Source: Methylosinus sp. Ce-a6 (GTDB lineage Bacteria; Pseudomonadota; Alphaproteobacteria; Rhizobiales; Beijerinckiaceae). From it: a DNA stretch of 64,000 bases. Below, piece by piece: positions 28,283 through 36,929 of the stretch. Where the stretch lies: positions 62,001 through 126,000 of the forward strand of contig NZ_BGJX01000005.1 of assembly GCF_009811655.1 (NCBI RefSeq), written 5' to 3'. The notes beneath the pieces were generated by a model that made no database searches, was not told where the DNA came from, and was given only the letters and a program-made list of their open reading frames with translations. A program made the translations under genes and the position numbers. Each line of letters opens with the position of its first letter. Position 1 is the stretch's first letter.

Positions 28283-30814
28283 TCAGAATGTGATCGAGGA
28301 GGTGACGCCGAACGTCCGCGGCCCCTGCGTCGATATGCCGACATTGGTCGGCGCGGTCGCCGACCCGAATGAGATGCTCCTCCAGGGACGGTTGTCGAAG
28401 AGATTCTTGCTCCAGAGCGTCAGGCTGTATTTGCTGTCGCTCGTCTTGAGGCCGAGCCCGGCGTCGAGCATCACATAGTCCGGCTGCCAATATTGTCTGA
28501 TCGAACGGGGATGGGTGAGCTGCGACTTGTCGAACCAGGCGGCGTTCAGATAGGTGAAGGCCGTTATCGGCTGGTTCCCGAGATCCCCCAGGCCCGCGAA
28601 GACATTTCCGATCGATCGCTCATAGCTATAGCCGCCGTTGATCTGCCATTTCGGCAGCTGGGTGATGCGCGTGTTGCTGAGCGACATTGTCGCGGGGCCT
28701 CCCGAGAAGGCCCAATCCTCGGGCGTGGGCGCCTGCGCATAGTTCACGAAGCGGGCTTCCGTGTAGGCGCCCGAGAGGTTGAGCGTCAGCCCGTCGAACG
28801 GGCGCCATTGCTCGACGAATTCGACTCCGCGCAGCCGGACGTGCGGCGCATTGCCGAGATAGGCGATGGTGACCGTGGCGCCGTCCGCGAGCGTCTGAAC
28901 CTGCTGCTGGCCGATCTGGAAATCATAAAGATCGTTCCAATAGAGATTGACGTTGGAGATGAGCGCGCCGTCGAACCAGTTGGTCTTCGCGCCGATCTCA
29001 TAGTCCCAGGACGTCTCCGCCTTGTTGAAGGCCGGCTTCCATCCGAGAGGCGTCACCGAGAGCGTCGCCGAATTGCGCCGGTAATTGGGCGTGTTCTGCG
29101 TGTTCACCGCCGGCTGCTTGTCGCCCCGGCCGATCAAGGCGTAGACCTGCACATTCTCGGTGATCTGATATTTCGGATTGATGATGCCGATGACCGCATT
29201 GTGGCCCTTGGTCGCGCCGCCCGTGTCGGACCAGCCGTAGTTCAGATGATAGGCGAGGGCGCGGTCCTGCTCGGCGATGGAGACGGGAACCCAATAATTG
29301 TAGGTCGGGCGAAACTTGTTCGACGAATATCTCAGATCCCAGCTGTCGCGCAGGCCGAAGGTGAGATCGAATTGCTCGGTCGCATGCCATGTCGCCTGCC
29401 CGAAGGCGGCCTGCTGAATATCCCCCGCCTTGTTCAGCCACCAGGAAATATTGCCGGGTATCGCCGCCGGGTCTTTGAACCATTTCGGCGCGTCATAGCC
29501 GAATGTCGCATGATGCATGCGGTCCTGGAGGAACTCCCAATAAGTGAATGTGCCGACCGTCCATTCGAGCTCCTGCTCCTTGGGCGACGACAGCCTGAAC
29601 TCCTGAGAAACCTGCCACCCCATGGTGTCCATGTCGTTGCTGCCGATATCGAGCAGCTGATCGTCCTGAGACGCGTAGTTCTTGAACGAGCCGAAGCCGC
29701 CGGCGGTGATCAACGTCAATATATAGTCGCCGACGGCGACGTTGAGCTCGTTGGAGACCATGCCGACATGGGTCGGATTGCGGCCCATGGCCACTCTATA
29801 GGGCGTATTGGGGTCGATCGTCCAAATCGGCTTGCCGAGCCGCTGCTGGACTCGCTGAAAATAGGTCTGGGCGGGACGGGTCCCATTCGCATAGGCGAGG
29901 GAGGTGTCGCCGATCGCCGCGGTGAGATAGCCGTTCTGCTCGTTGGAGCCGTTGTAGATCGCGCTCAGCCGATCGCTCCAGCCGTCGCCGACGCCGAAGA
30001 GCTGGAAGTGAAGGCCGAGGCGGTTGGTGTCGAGATAGGTCGCGCCCGACCTCGCGTCCCGAATCCAGCCGTCGCCCTTGTCGAGGTAGAAGGCCAGCCG
30101 ATAGGCGAGCGCGTCGTCGATCAGCGGCCCGGTCGTATTGATGGTCTGCCTGATGTGGTTGTAATTGCCGTAGCTCGTTCGAAGCGTGGTCTTCGGGACG
30201 AATGACGGCAATTGCGTGTGCATGATGATGGAGCCGACATTGGTGTTCTTCGTTCCCGCCGTCCCCGTCGGCCCGTAGAGCACTTCGACGGAGGAGAGAT
30301 CGACGAACTCGCCCCATTGAAAGCCGGCGAAGCTCCAATAGACATTGTCGACGACATATCCCGTGTCCGAGGGCGAGCCCGTTCCCGCCGAGGCCGCCGC
30401 TATGCCGGCGCCGCGGATCGTCATGCGCGACTGTCGCGGCTGGACGAGGTTCGGACGATAGCCCGGAACCCTTCGGGAAATGTCCGTCACCGTCTCGATC
30501 TGCTGCTCCTCGATCACCTTGTCGGTGACGATGGTTCCCGATCGCGGCGTTTTCGTCAGCACCTGCTCCTGAAGCTTCTGGGCGGCGGCCTCGGCTCCCG
30601 TGACCTTGACGTCCTGAATTTGGGCGGACAGGCTCGCTCCATCTCCTTGGCCGGGCGCAGCCGCCTGCTGCACAGCCGCCGCGGGCTCTTGCGCGAGCGC
30701 TTCCCGGACCGGGACGCTCGCGGAAATCCCCACCAGAATGGACGCCAGCGACACGCTCGACGTCAGGCGTCCGCGCACAAACGCTCCCCGAAAACACATT
30801 GCCATTGGGCTCAT
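28283..30814 (-). CDS. TonB-dependent outer-membrane receptor, 843 aa
   Basis: This is an outer-membrane beta-barrel that imports a scarce ligand using TonB energy. A signal peptide ends near EALAQE (about residue 42). The plug domain includes SRRVPGYRPNLVQPRQSRMT (about 113-132), preceded by a spacer with DVKVTGAEAAAQKLQ that may be a TonB-box region. The barrel ends in the expected aromatic residue (GVTSSITF). The sequence resembles siderophore-type receptors (ferrichrome/catecholate class), but I cannot name the ligand. The ATG at 30814 and one three codons later are both possible; AGGGGG lies just upstream. A His-rich lipoprotein follows. Confidence 0.88.
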   Translation of the reverse strand: MSPMAMCFRGAFVRGRLTSSVSLASILVGISASVPVREALAQEPAAAVQQAAAPGQGDGASLSAQIQDVKVTGAEAAAQKLQEQVLTKTPRSGTIVTDKVIEEQQIETVTDISRRVPGYRPNLVQPRQSRMTIRGAGIAAASAGTGSPSDTGYVVDNVYWSFAGFQWGEFVDLSSVEVLYGPTGTAGTKNTNVGSIIMHTQLPSFVPKTTLRTSYGNYNHIRQTINTTGPLIDDALAYRLAFYLDKGDGWIRDARSGATYLDTNRLGLHFQLFGVGDGWSDRLSAIYNGSNEQNGYLTAAIGDTSLAYANGTRPAQTYFQRVQQRLGKPIWTIDPNTPYRVAMGRNPTHVGMVSNELNVAVGDYILTLITAGGFGSFKNYASQDDQLLDIGSNDMDTMGWQVSQEFRLSSPKEQELEWTVGTFTYWEFLQDRMHHATFGYDAPKWFKDPAAIPGNISWWLNKAGDIQQAAFGQATWHATEQFDLTFGLRDSWDLRYSSNKFRPTYNYWVPVSIAEQDRALAYHLNYGWSDTGGATKGHNAVIGIINPKYQITENVQVYALIGRGDKQPAVNTQNTPNYRRNSATLSVTPLGWKPAFNKAETSWDYEIGAKTNWFDGALISNVNLYWNDLYDFQIGQQQVQTLADGATVTIAYLGNAPHVRLRGVEFVEQWRPFDGLTLNLSGAYTEARFVNYAQAPTPEDWAFSGGPATMSLSNTRITQLPKWQINGGYSYERSIGNVFAGLGDLGNQPITAFTYLNAAWFDKSQLTHPRSIRQYWQPDYVMLDAGLGLKTSDSKYSLTLWSKNLFDNRPWRSISFGSATAPTNVGISTQGPRTFGVTSSITF

Positions 30815-31117
30815 CCCCCTAGCGTTTCGACGAGGATCGAGCTTTCCCGAGCGCGATCCGCCTTCGCGCGCTGCGTTCGAGGGCCTTTTCTCAGGGCCAT
30901 CGGGCGCTTCGTACGATATCTTACCTAGTAAGGGGATATGCAGATTATGTCTATAAAGTTTATATAATTATGTGACGAAATCCGGAACGCGCGACATCGG
31001 CGCTCCGCTTATTTTCAACTATTACAGCATGTTATGGAATTGCACCGCGTGCCCGGCCGCGGACAGTTATCTATCTTATAGATAGATTTATCCGAAGGGC
31101 GGGCGGGAAGGGACGAT
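30815..31117 (-). promoter_or_regulatory. AT-rich promoter region of the TonB receptor
   Basis: The 303 bases between tyrS and the receptor gene are unusually AT-rich at 30920-30975 and 31065-31092. A palindrome ATCTATC-TTATA-GATAGAT occupies 31069-31087. A second near-symmetric stretch, CTTACCTAGTAAG, is at about 30922-30934. These are candidate operators for metal control, but neither matches a Fur, Irr or RirA box that I can recognise. Confidence 0.45.
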
Positions 31118-32383
31118 CTACTCCGATACCTGCTCCAAGAGCACATGCTTCTTCTTGCCGAGCGACAATTTCGCGACGCCCTCGGCGAAATCCGTCTCGC
31201 CGAGGATCGCCTTCTCGTCGGTCACGGCGGCGTCGTTGACGCGCAATCCGCCGGCCTTGATCTGCCGCCGCGCTTCTCCGGTGGAGGCGACGAGCCCCGC
31301 TTTCACAAAGGCGGTGAGCACGCCGATCCCCGCCACGACCTCGCTCGCCGGCACGGCCACCTTGGGCAGAGTGAGGGAGAGCGCGCCTTCCTCGAAGGTG
31401 CGGCGCGCCGTCTCGGCGGCGCGCTCGGCCGCCTCGCGCCCATGGAGCAGCGCGGTGGCTTCGGTGGCGAGAATCTTCTTCGCCTCGTTGATCTCCGCGC
31501 CGCCGAGCGCGGCGAGCTTCGCGATCTCGCCGAGCGGCAGGAAGGTGAACAGCTTCAGGAAGCGGACGACGTCGGCGTCCTCGCTGTTGCGCCAATATTG
31601 CCAATACTCGTAAGGCGCGAGCATCGACCCGTCGAGCCAGATGGCGCCGGCCGCGGTCTTGCCCATCTTGGCGCCAGACGATGTGGTGAGCAGCGGCGAG
31701 GTCAGCGCATAGAGCTGCGGCGTCCCGAGGCGGCGGCCGAGATCGACGCCCATGACGATATTGCCCCATTGATCGGAGCCGCCCATCTGCAGGCTCGCGC
31801 CATAACGCTTGGCGATCTCGACGAAATCATAGGACTGCAGGCACATATAGTTGAATTCGATGAAGGAGAGCTCCTGCTCGCGCTCGAGGCGGAGCTTCAC
31901 CGAATCCATGGACAACATGCGATTGACCGAGAAATGCCGGCCGACGTCGCGCAAGAAGTCGATGTAGTTGAGCTTGGTCAGCCATTCGGCGTTGTCGAGC
32001 ATGACCGCGTCGGTCTTGCCATCGCCGAAGGAGAGGAACTTCTCGAAGACGGTCTTGATGGAGGCTTTATTGGCCTCGATCGTCTCGATCGACAGGAGCT
32101 TGCGGCTCTCGTCCTTGCCGGAAGGATCGCCGACGCGCGTGGTGCCGCCGCCGAGCAGGGGCAAAGGCTTGCCGCCGGTGCGCTGGAGCCAGGCGAGGAG
32201 GGTGATCGGCAGCAGCGAGCCGATATGGAGCGAGGGCGCGGTGCAGTCGAAGCCGACATAGGCGACGAGCTCGCCGGAGCGGGCCTTTTCGTCGAGCCCC
32301 TCGAAATCGGAGCATTGATGCACGAAGCCGCGCTCGATGAGCGTCGCGAGAAAGTCGGATTTGGGGCGGAATGCGTCGGACAT
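31118..32383 (-). CDS. tyrS: Tyrosyl-tRNA synthetase
   Basis: Class I synthetase for tRNA-Tyr. The HIGH motif is [11 protein letters not shown] at about residues 54-64; [16 protein letters not shown] at about 77-92 follows. [20 protein letters not shown] (about 196-215) is the tyrosine-binding signature, and the KMSKS motif is KMGKT near 238-242. A C-terminal S4 domain ([20 protein letters not shown]) is present. It is 421 aa. A decayed fragment of a second tyrS lies at 34974-35127 in the same orientation. Confidence 0.97.
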   Translation of the reverse strand: MSDAFRPKSDFLATLIERGFVHQCSDFEGLDEKARSGELVAYVGFDCTAPSLHIGSLLPITLLAWLQRTGGKPLPLLGGGTTRVGDPSGKDESRKLLSIETIEANKASIKTVFEKFLSFGDGKTDAVMLDNAEWLTKLNYIDFLRDVGRHFSVNRMLSMDSVKLRLEREQELSFIEFNYMCLQSYDFVEIAKRYGASLQMGGSDQWGNIVMGVDLGRRLGTPQLYALTSPLLTTSSGAKMGKTAAGAIWLDGSMLAPYEYWQYWRNSEDADVVRFLKLFTFLPLGEIAKLAALGGAEINEAKKILATEATALLHGREAAERAAETARRTFEEGALSLTLPKVAVPASEVVAGIGVLTAFVKAGLVASTGEARRQIKAGGLRVNDAAVTDEKAILGETDFAEGVAKLSLGKKKHVLLEQVSE

Positions 32384-32472
32384 GGGGCCAGCGTGTTACG
32401 GGGAATGGGGGCGGGGCGCAAGGGCGAGGCGGGACAGGGCGAGGCGGGACGCCATTTCGGCGGGAGCGGTCG

Positions 32473-33765
32473 ATGAAGTCGAGCGACATTATTTTCGTCC
32501 ACGGGCTCATGGGTTGGGGGCCGAACGATCTCGGCGGGCTTCCCTATTGGGGCGACGCGCCGGCGCAATTCTCGCCGCGCTTTCGCACCCATCTCGCCAA
32601 ATGCGGTCCGCTCAACTCGGTCCATGATTGCGCCTGCGAGCTTTTCGCGCAGATCATCGGCGCGCGCATCGACTATGGCGAGAGCCATAGCGCGCAAGCC
32701 GGTCACGCCCGCTTCTCCCGCGATTATTCCGGCCGCGGCTTCGTCGAGGGCTGGTCGGCCGAAAACCCGGTCGTTCTGATCGGCCACAGCGCCGGCGCTC
32801 AGACCTGCCGGATGCTGCAAAATCTTCTGGCGCAGGATTTCTGGGGCCTCGGCTCCAACGCCGATTGGGTGGAGGCGATCGTCGCCATCTCCGGCCCGCT
32901 CAACGGCTCGACTCTCGCCTACCGGTTTTGCGATGAAGAGCAGGGCAAGCCCAAGATGCTGCCGAGCGCGCTGGTCGCTGGCGCGCTCGCCGTCGTTTCG
33001 GCGCTGTCGCGGGTCGGCGCCGCGCGCCTTTACGATCTGCATCTCGAGCATTGGGCGCGGGAGGAGGGGAGCGGCGAGGCTTTCGCGCCGCGGCTCGACG
33101 CCACCCGCTTCATCGAGAGCTGCGACAATCTCGGCTTCGACGTCACTCTGCAAGGCGCCGCGCGCCTCAACCAGTCGATGGAGACTTTCGAGAACTGTCT
33201 CTATCTCTCGCTGGTCGCCAGCGCGACGCGCGAGGCAAGCTTTCTGGGGCTTCCATTTTTGCGCAAGACGCATCGGCCGGATCGATCCATGGATCTGACG
33301 ATACGGGACTCCGCCTCCTATATCGCGACCCGGCCCGAATTCTCTGTCGCCCCGACGCCGGATTGGGGAAGCGGCGAGCTGAGGATGGAGCTCTGGCGCG
33401 AGAATGACGGCGTGGTGAACACGATTTCGCAGCGCTATCCTTTCATCGGCCGCGCGCACCCCCTCGGCGGCGAGGGAATTTTCGGCTTCGAGGATCGTCT
33501 CGAAACCGGAAAATGGCGCTATCAGCGCCTCGAAGAAATTTTCGGCAGAGCCTTCGACCATAATGACGCGACGCATGGCGCGCGCATGAAGCGTTTCGAA
33601 AAAGGCCGACGCGAAGTTCAGCGGGAGATATATCGCAAGCTCGCGCATCTCCTCGAGACATTCGATGCGGGTCGCGATCGGCCCGCGACGATGAACGCGA
33701 TCGAAGCACGCTCGAGCCTTCGCCTCGAAGACCGATCGCGAACGAGCGACGCCCTCGTCACTTGA
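32473..33765 (+). CDS. Family I.5-type zinc lipase, without signal peptide, 430 aa
   Basis: This alpha/beta hydrolase closely follows the plan of the thermostable lipases of Bacillus/Geobacillus (T1, L1, P1). IIFVHGLMGWG opens the fold, and the nucleophile elbow is GHSAG with Ser106. D52, H72 and H78 reproduce the spacing of the zinc ligands D61, H81 and H87 of T1 lipase (20 and 6 residues apart), and CDNLGFDVTLQGAARLNQ matches the region of the fourth ligand. WRENDGVVNTIS holds the catalytic Asp and FDHND probably the His. The start at ATG 32473 leaves no signal peptide, unlike the secreted relatives. It is divergent from tyrS. Confidence 0.8.
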   Translation: MKSSDIIFVHGLMGWGPNDLGGLPYWGDAPAQFSPRFRTHLAKCGPLNSVHDCACELFAQIIGARIDYGESHSAQAGHARFSRDYSGRGFVEGWSAENPVVLIGHSAGAQTCRMLQNLLAQDFWGLGSNADWVEAIVAISGPLNGSTLAYRFCDEEQGKPKMLPSALVAGALAVVSALSRVGAARLYDLHLEHWAREEGSGEAFAPRLDATRFIESCDNLGFDVTLQGAARLNQSMETFENCLYLSLVASATREASFLGLPFLRKTHRPDRSMDLTIRDSASYIATRPEFSVAPTPDWGSGELRMELWRENDGVVNTISQRYPFIGRAHPLGGEGIFGFEDRLETGKWRYQRLEEIFGRAFDHNDATHGARMKRFEKGRREVQREIYRKLAHLLETFDAGRDRPATMNAIEARSSLRLEDRSRTSDALVT

Positions 33766-33822
33766 CCGAGACGAGCGCCTGCTACAGCCTCCTTGCTTTC
33801 AACCATAGGGAGGGCCGCTCAC

Positions 33823-34914
33823 ATGGCGATGACCCGAACCGATCCGCTCGTCTTTTTCGAAGCGCCGCGGGCCTTTGTCGAGCCTGCGCTCCGCGTCTTG
33901 CGGATGGGCAATACGGCGCTCGACAGCCTCTTCTACGATGTGAATGTGTTCTGGACGGAATTGTTCTGGCGCGGGACCGCCGTGGTGACGTCGGACGCGG
34001 GCGCATCGCATTCGACGCAGGCCTTCGCCATGCTGAATCTCGGCGCCCTCACCAATCCCGAGGGCTCCATTCTCGTCGTCGACGCCGGCCGCGCGCCTTA
34101 TGTGCGCCGTTTCGACGATGTGCCCGGGTTCTTGCAATACGCCAATGGCGAGGGCGCCGAGCTGAGGACCATCTCGGTGACGGGCGTCGGCAGCTCGGCG
34201 CTCGGATCGGCCTCCTTCGCCTGGAACCTCTCGGTCGCGCTGGCCGAGCCGGTCGCCGCCATCGTGCCCGGCTACGGCGTCGCCGACGTCGTCCAGCAGG
34301 CGCTCGGCGGGTGGTTCGGCTTTGGTCTCACCAATTGGATCAAGAAGGCGACGCAGGAGGCCCTCGCCGATGTGGCGCCCGAAACCTCCAAGATCGGCCG
34401 CGGACTGATGATGACGGCTCCCGGCCATGTCTCCGCCGAGACGACCGGCGCCCCGGTGTTCCGGCGCGGCAGCGGCTCCTCGGACGTGCTGCACGCCGTC
34501 CTTGTGGAATCGCGCTTCATCGAGCGCGTGTTCGGCCACAGCAAGGGGGCGCTCGTCATCGACAACGCCATTCGCGATCTGCCCGCGCCGACGAGCGATC
34601 GGCTGAAGATCGTCACCTTCGGCTGCCCGGTGGCCAAGGATGTGGACGACGCCGATTATCGGCAGTTCCTCGGCCTGCTCGATGGGCTCGGCCTCCTCAA
34701 CTCCTGGGGCAACCATCCGGATTCGCGGCCGCTCGCGCATCACAGCACCAATACGGCAATCCCCTTCTGCATGCCCGTTTCGCTGCTGGCGCGATTGGCG
34801 GAAGCGGACATCTCGGCATGGCGGCCAGTCGCGCCGGCGCTATTGGCGGGACCGGAGCGGATTGCTGCGCCCGTCGGCGAGAAGGAGGCGGAACTCCAAC
34901 CGCACGCGCGCTGA
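33823..34914 (+). CDS. Alpha/beta-hydrolase-like protein with GHSKG motif, 363 aa
   Basis: I do not recognise the family. The only catalytic signature is VFGHSKGALVI with Ser240, in the G-x-S-x-G form of a serine hydrolase; upstream there is a hydrophobic, Gly/Ala-rich region (about residues 121-170, including SVALAEPVAAIVPGYGVADV) that could lie on a lipid surface or in a membrane. No signal peptide. The ATG at 33823 has GGGAGG about eight bases upstream. It follows the lipase gene by 57 bases in the same direction, so the two probably work together on an intracellular lipid or polyester. Confidence 0.65.
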   Translation: MAMTRTDPLVFFEAPRAFVEPALRVLRMGNTALDSLFYDVNVFWTELFWRGTAVVTSDAGASHSTQAFAMLNLGALTNPEGSILVVDAGRAPYVRRFDDVPGFLQYANGEGAELRTISVTGVGSSALGSASFAWNLSVALAEPVAAIVPGYGVADVVQQALGGWFGFGLTNWIKKATQEALADVAPETSKIGRGLMMTAPGHVSAETTGAPVFRRGSGSSDVLHAVLVESRFIERVFGHSKGALVIDNAIRDLPAPTSDRLKIVTFGCPVAKDVDDADYRQFLGLLDGLGLLNSWGNHPDSRPLAHHSTNTAIPFCMPVSLLARLAEADISAWRPVAPALLAGPERIAAPVGEKEAELQPHAR

Positions 34915-34973
34915 TTCGCGCGGCCGGAGTCACGCAGGTCGCGATATCGCGTAACAGGACCACCCTTCTAGAA

Positions 34974-35127
34974 AGGGCCAGAAAGCAGCTCTCGTCCTTG
35001 CCGGAAGGGTCAACAACGCGCGCAGCGCCGTGCCCCGCCGAGGAGGGGCAGGGGCTTGCCGCCCGTGCACTGGAACCAGGCAGCGTGTTACGGGGAAGGG
35101 GGCTGGGCGCAAGGGCGAGGCGGGCGA
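34974..35127 (-). pseudogene. Decayed, internally deleted remnant of the tyrS 5' end
   Basis: On the minus strand, 34987-35078 is about 80 percent identical to the tyrS segment at 32105-32193 and still encodes [11 protein letters not shown] ([11 protein letters not shown] in the intact gene). It then joins directly to 35079-35125, which matches the untranslated bases upstream of the intact gene at 32388-32434. About 195 bases carrying the start and first ~60 codons are missing. Both copies have the same orientation and flank the lipase pair. The bases 34915-34973 between the GHSKG gene and the remnant hold only a small palindrome (CCCTTCTAGAAAGGG), and 35128-35301 presumably the promoter of the next gene. 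Confidence 0.85.
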
Positions 35128-35301
35128 GCGAACTTCCTCGCGGCACACGGGAGACGAAGTTCGACCGTCGGCTCAGAAGCGATTCCGATGTCGATTACAT
35201 TATCAAGACGTCCTCGGGTATCGAGCATATACCGCGTATTTGAAATTTTCTGTGACCAGACCTAGGATTACCGCCATTGGACAAGCAGCTCGGGGGCCAT
35301 C

Positions 35302-35931
35302 TTGCTGACGATCATTGCATTCGGTGATTTCCTATCTGCGATAATTACACAATGGATAGTGATACTGGGTGGAGGGACTTTGATCGTCCTGTTCGGGCTG
35401 TATGAACGATTCTATCTGAAGGGACAGGCTCATATCAAATTGTATTCTGGCGTTGTTGCAATAGCCTTGTTTTTAGCGTGTTTTAATGCGTGGAGGGAGC
35501 TGAACGATAAGGTAATCGATTTGCTAAAATCTCAGGTTCCTTTTAGTCTGCTTACCCGCAAAATGGCCGACGACTTAAGTGTCAGAATCAAGGTCGAGGG
35601 CAACGAATTCCGAGAACTCGTAAACAGCGGACACATTACGCTGGCCTTCACGTGCGACAGCGTTGCAAGATCGTTTGTTGATGATTTATTGCAGTTATTG
35701 CAGTCTGCAAAGCTATATGCAGATCGCCTTGTTGCTTGCTCAGATAGAATAGCAGAGAGACGTAGCGGTTTATATATGGTCGTTCCGGACGTAGGCCATC
35801 TAAAAGAGGAGCAGAAGAAGCTTCTAAAACTCATGTTGGATAGCTCAATCCCGATTTATCCTACGCCAATTTATGAGCAATCTCTTGAGTATGAACATAC
35901 AGCGACTTGGCTGCTGTATGTCGGAAAATAA
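35302..35931 (+). CDS. Low-GC orphan membrane protein, 209 aa
   Basis: I do not recognise it. Two transmembrane helices lie at about residues 14-32 (ITQWIVILGGGTLIVLFGLY) and 46-61 (SGVVAIALFLACFNAW), followed by a soluble domain of about 140 residues with regular strands and helices (ITLAFTCDSVARSFVDDLLQ; GLYMVVPDVG). The start is TTG 35302, with GGGGG nearby, so it could begin a little differently. Base composition is clearly lower in GC than all neighbours and codon use is unlike theirs, indicating recent transfer. It stands next to the tyrS remnant. Confidence 0.65.
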   Translation: MLTIIAFGDFLSAIITQWIVILGGGTLIVLFGLYERFYLKGQAHIKLYSGVVAIALFLACFNAWRELNDKVIDLLKSQVPFSLLTRKMADDLSVRIKVEGNEFRELVNSGHITLAFTCDSVARSFVDDLLQLLQSAKLYADRLVACSDRIAERRSGLYMVVPDVGHLKEEQKKLLKLMLDSSIPIYPTPIYEQSLEYEHTATWLLYVGK

Positions 35932-35985
35932 TCTCATGTTGCCTCTGTCTGAAAAACTGCTGGTCTTAACACAGTAAGGATGTGT

Positions 35986-36006
35986 CGGCGCGCCAGAGGC
36001 GCGCCG
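35986..36006. terminator. Perfect GC hairpin between convergent genes
   Basis: CGGCGCGCC at 35986-35994 pairs with GGCGCGCCG at 35998-36006 across a three-base loop. It lies between the stops of the orphan membrane protein and the DUF2076 gene and could end transcription from either side, although no T-run is present. Confidence 0.5.
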
Positions 36007-36037
36007 CTCGTGAACTCTACCCGGCAGCCGTAGCCGA

Positions 36038-36817
36038 TCACACGTCGAAGCCGCCGTCGCCGCCGCTGTCGTCGAAGCCGCCGGCATCGGTGTCGTAATC
36101 GGCGCTCTGCACATCGGGGCCGGCAGGGCCGTCATAGCCGGCGGCCGGATAGGACGGGTCATGGCCGCCCTGGTCGCCGTAATAATTGTTGATGATCGTA
36201 TCGCCGCCGCCGCTCGCATGATCAAAGCCCGAGCCGATGCCGAGATTGTTGCCCGCGCCGCCGGCGCCGCCATGGAACAGGCCGCGGATCGAATCGGCCA
36301 GCAGCACGCCGCCGGCGACGCCCGCCGCCGTGCCCAGCGCGCCCTTCAGAAAGCCGCCGCCGGCGGCCGCCTGCTGCGGCGGAGCATAGCCCGGAGGAGG
36401 AGCGTAGCCGGGAGGCGGCGCATAGCCGGGAGCGCCGCCAGGGGCCGCGCCCCAAGGACCGCCCTGCTGCTGCGGATAGGCCGGCTGCTGGCCATAGCCC
36501 GGAGGCGGGGCAGGACGCGGCGGGGGCGGGGCCTGGCGCTGGGCGCCGCCGAACAACCCGCCCAGAAATCCGCCGGACTGCTGCGGGCGGCTCTCGAGCT
36601 CCCTCACGCGGCTCTCGAGCTCCTGCAGGCGTTGATTGGCCGCCTGCAGCGCCTGATCCTGCACCAGAACCGTCTGCGCCAGCAGATAGGGCGCGGCGGG
36701 CTGCGACTTCAGCTGCTCGGCGATGAAACTCTCCGCCTCCTGATCGCGCTGGGCGCCGGCGGCGCTGCGCGTACGCTCGAACAGACCGGCGAGCAGTTGG
36801 CGTTCTTCGGGTGACAT
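36038..36817 (-). CDS. DUF2076 domain protein, 259 aa
   Basis: It opens MSPEERQLLAGLFERTRSAA, the typical start of DUF2076 (periplasmic ligand-binding sensor-like family of unknown role). A helical N-terminal half of ~80 residues (QERLQELESRVRELESRPQQ coiled coil) is followed by a Pro/Gly/Tyr-rich region with GYAPPP repeats at about 130-150, a Gly/Ala hydrophobic stretch (GALGTAAGVAGGVLLADSIRGLF, about 159-181), and an acidic Gly/Asp-rich tail. The ATG at 36817 is preceded by GGGAGA; the open frame continues another 234 bases upstream without a better start. Confidence 0.82.
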   Translation of the reverse strand: MSPEERQLLAGLFERTRSAAGAQRDQEAESFIAEQLKSQPAAPYLLAQTVLVQDQALQAANQRLQELESRVRELESRPQQSGGFLGGLFGGAQRQAPPPPRPAPPPGYGQQPAYPQQQGGPWGAAPGGAPGYAPPPGYAPPPGYAPPQQAAAGGGFLKGALGTAAGVAGGVLLADSIRGLFHGGAGGAGNNLGIGSGFDHASGGGDTIINNYYGDQGGHDPSYPAAGYDGPAGPDVQSADYDTDAGGFDDSGGDGGFDV

Positions 36818-36929
36818 AGGTCTCTCCCAGTTGGAACCAGCCCTCTTCGCGGGCGTGGCGCCCGAAATATGGGAGCGCTTTTTGGCTCTGCCAAGAGCCG
36901 CGGCTGCGGTCGAGCCCAGTTTCGAGGCG

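Noticed and set aside
34697..35146. A minus-strand open frame of 149 codons covering the tyrS remnant
   Set aside because: Only the DPSGKDES part is tyrS-like; the rest is out of register and the gene's start, active-site and C-terminal parts are absent. It is a relic, not a working gene.
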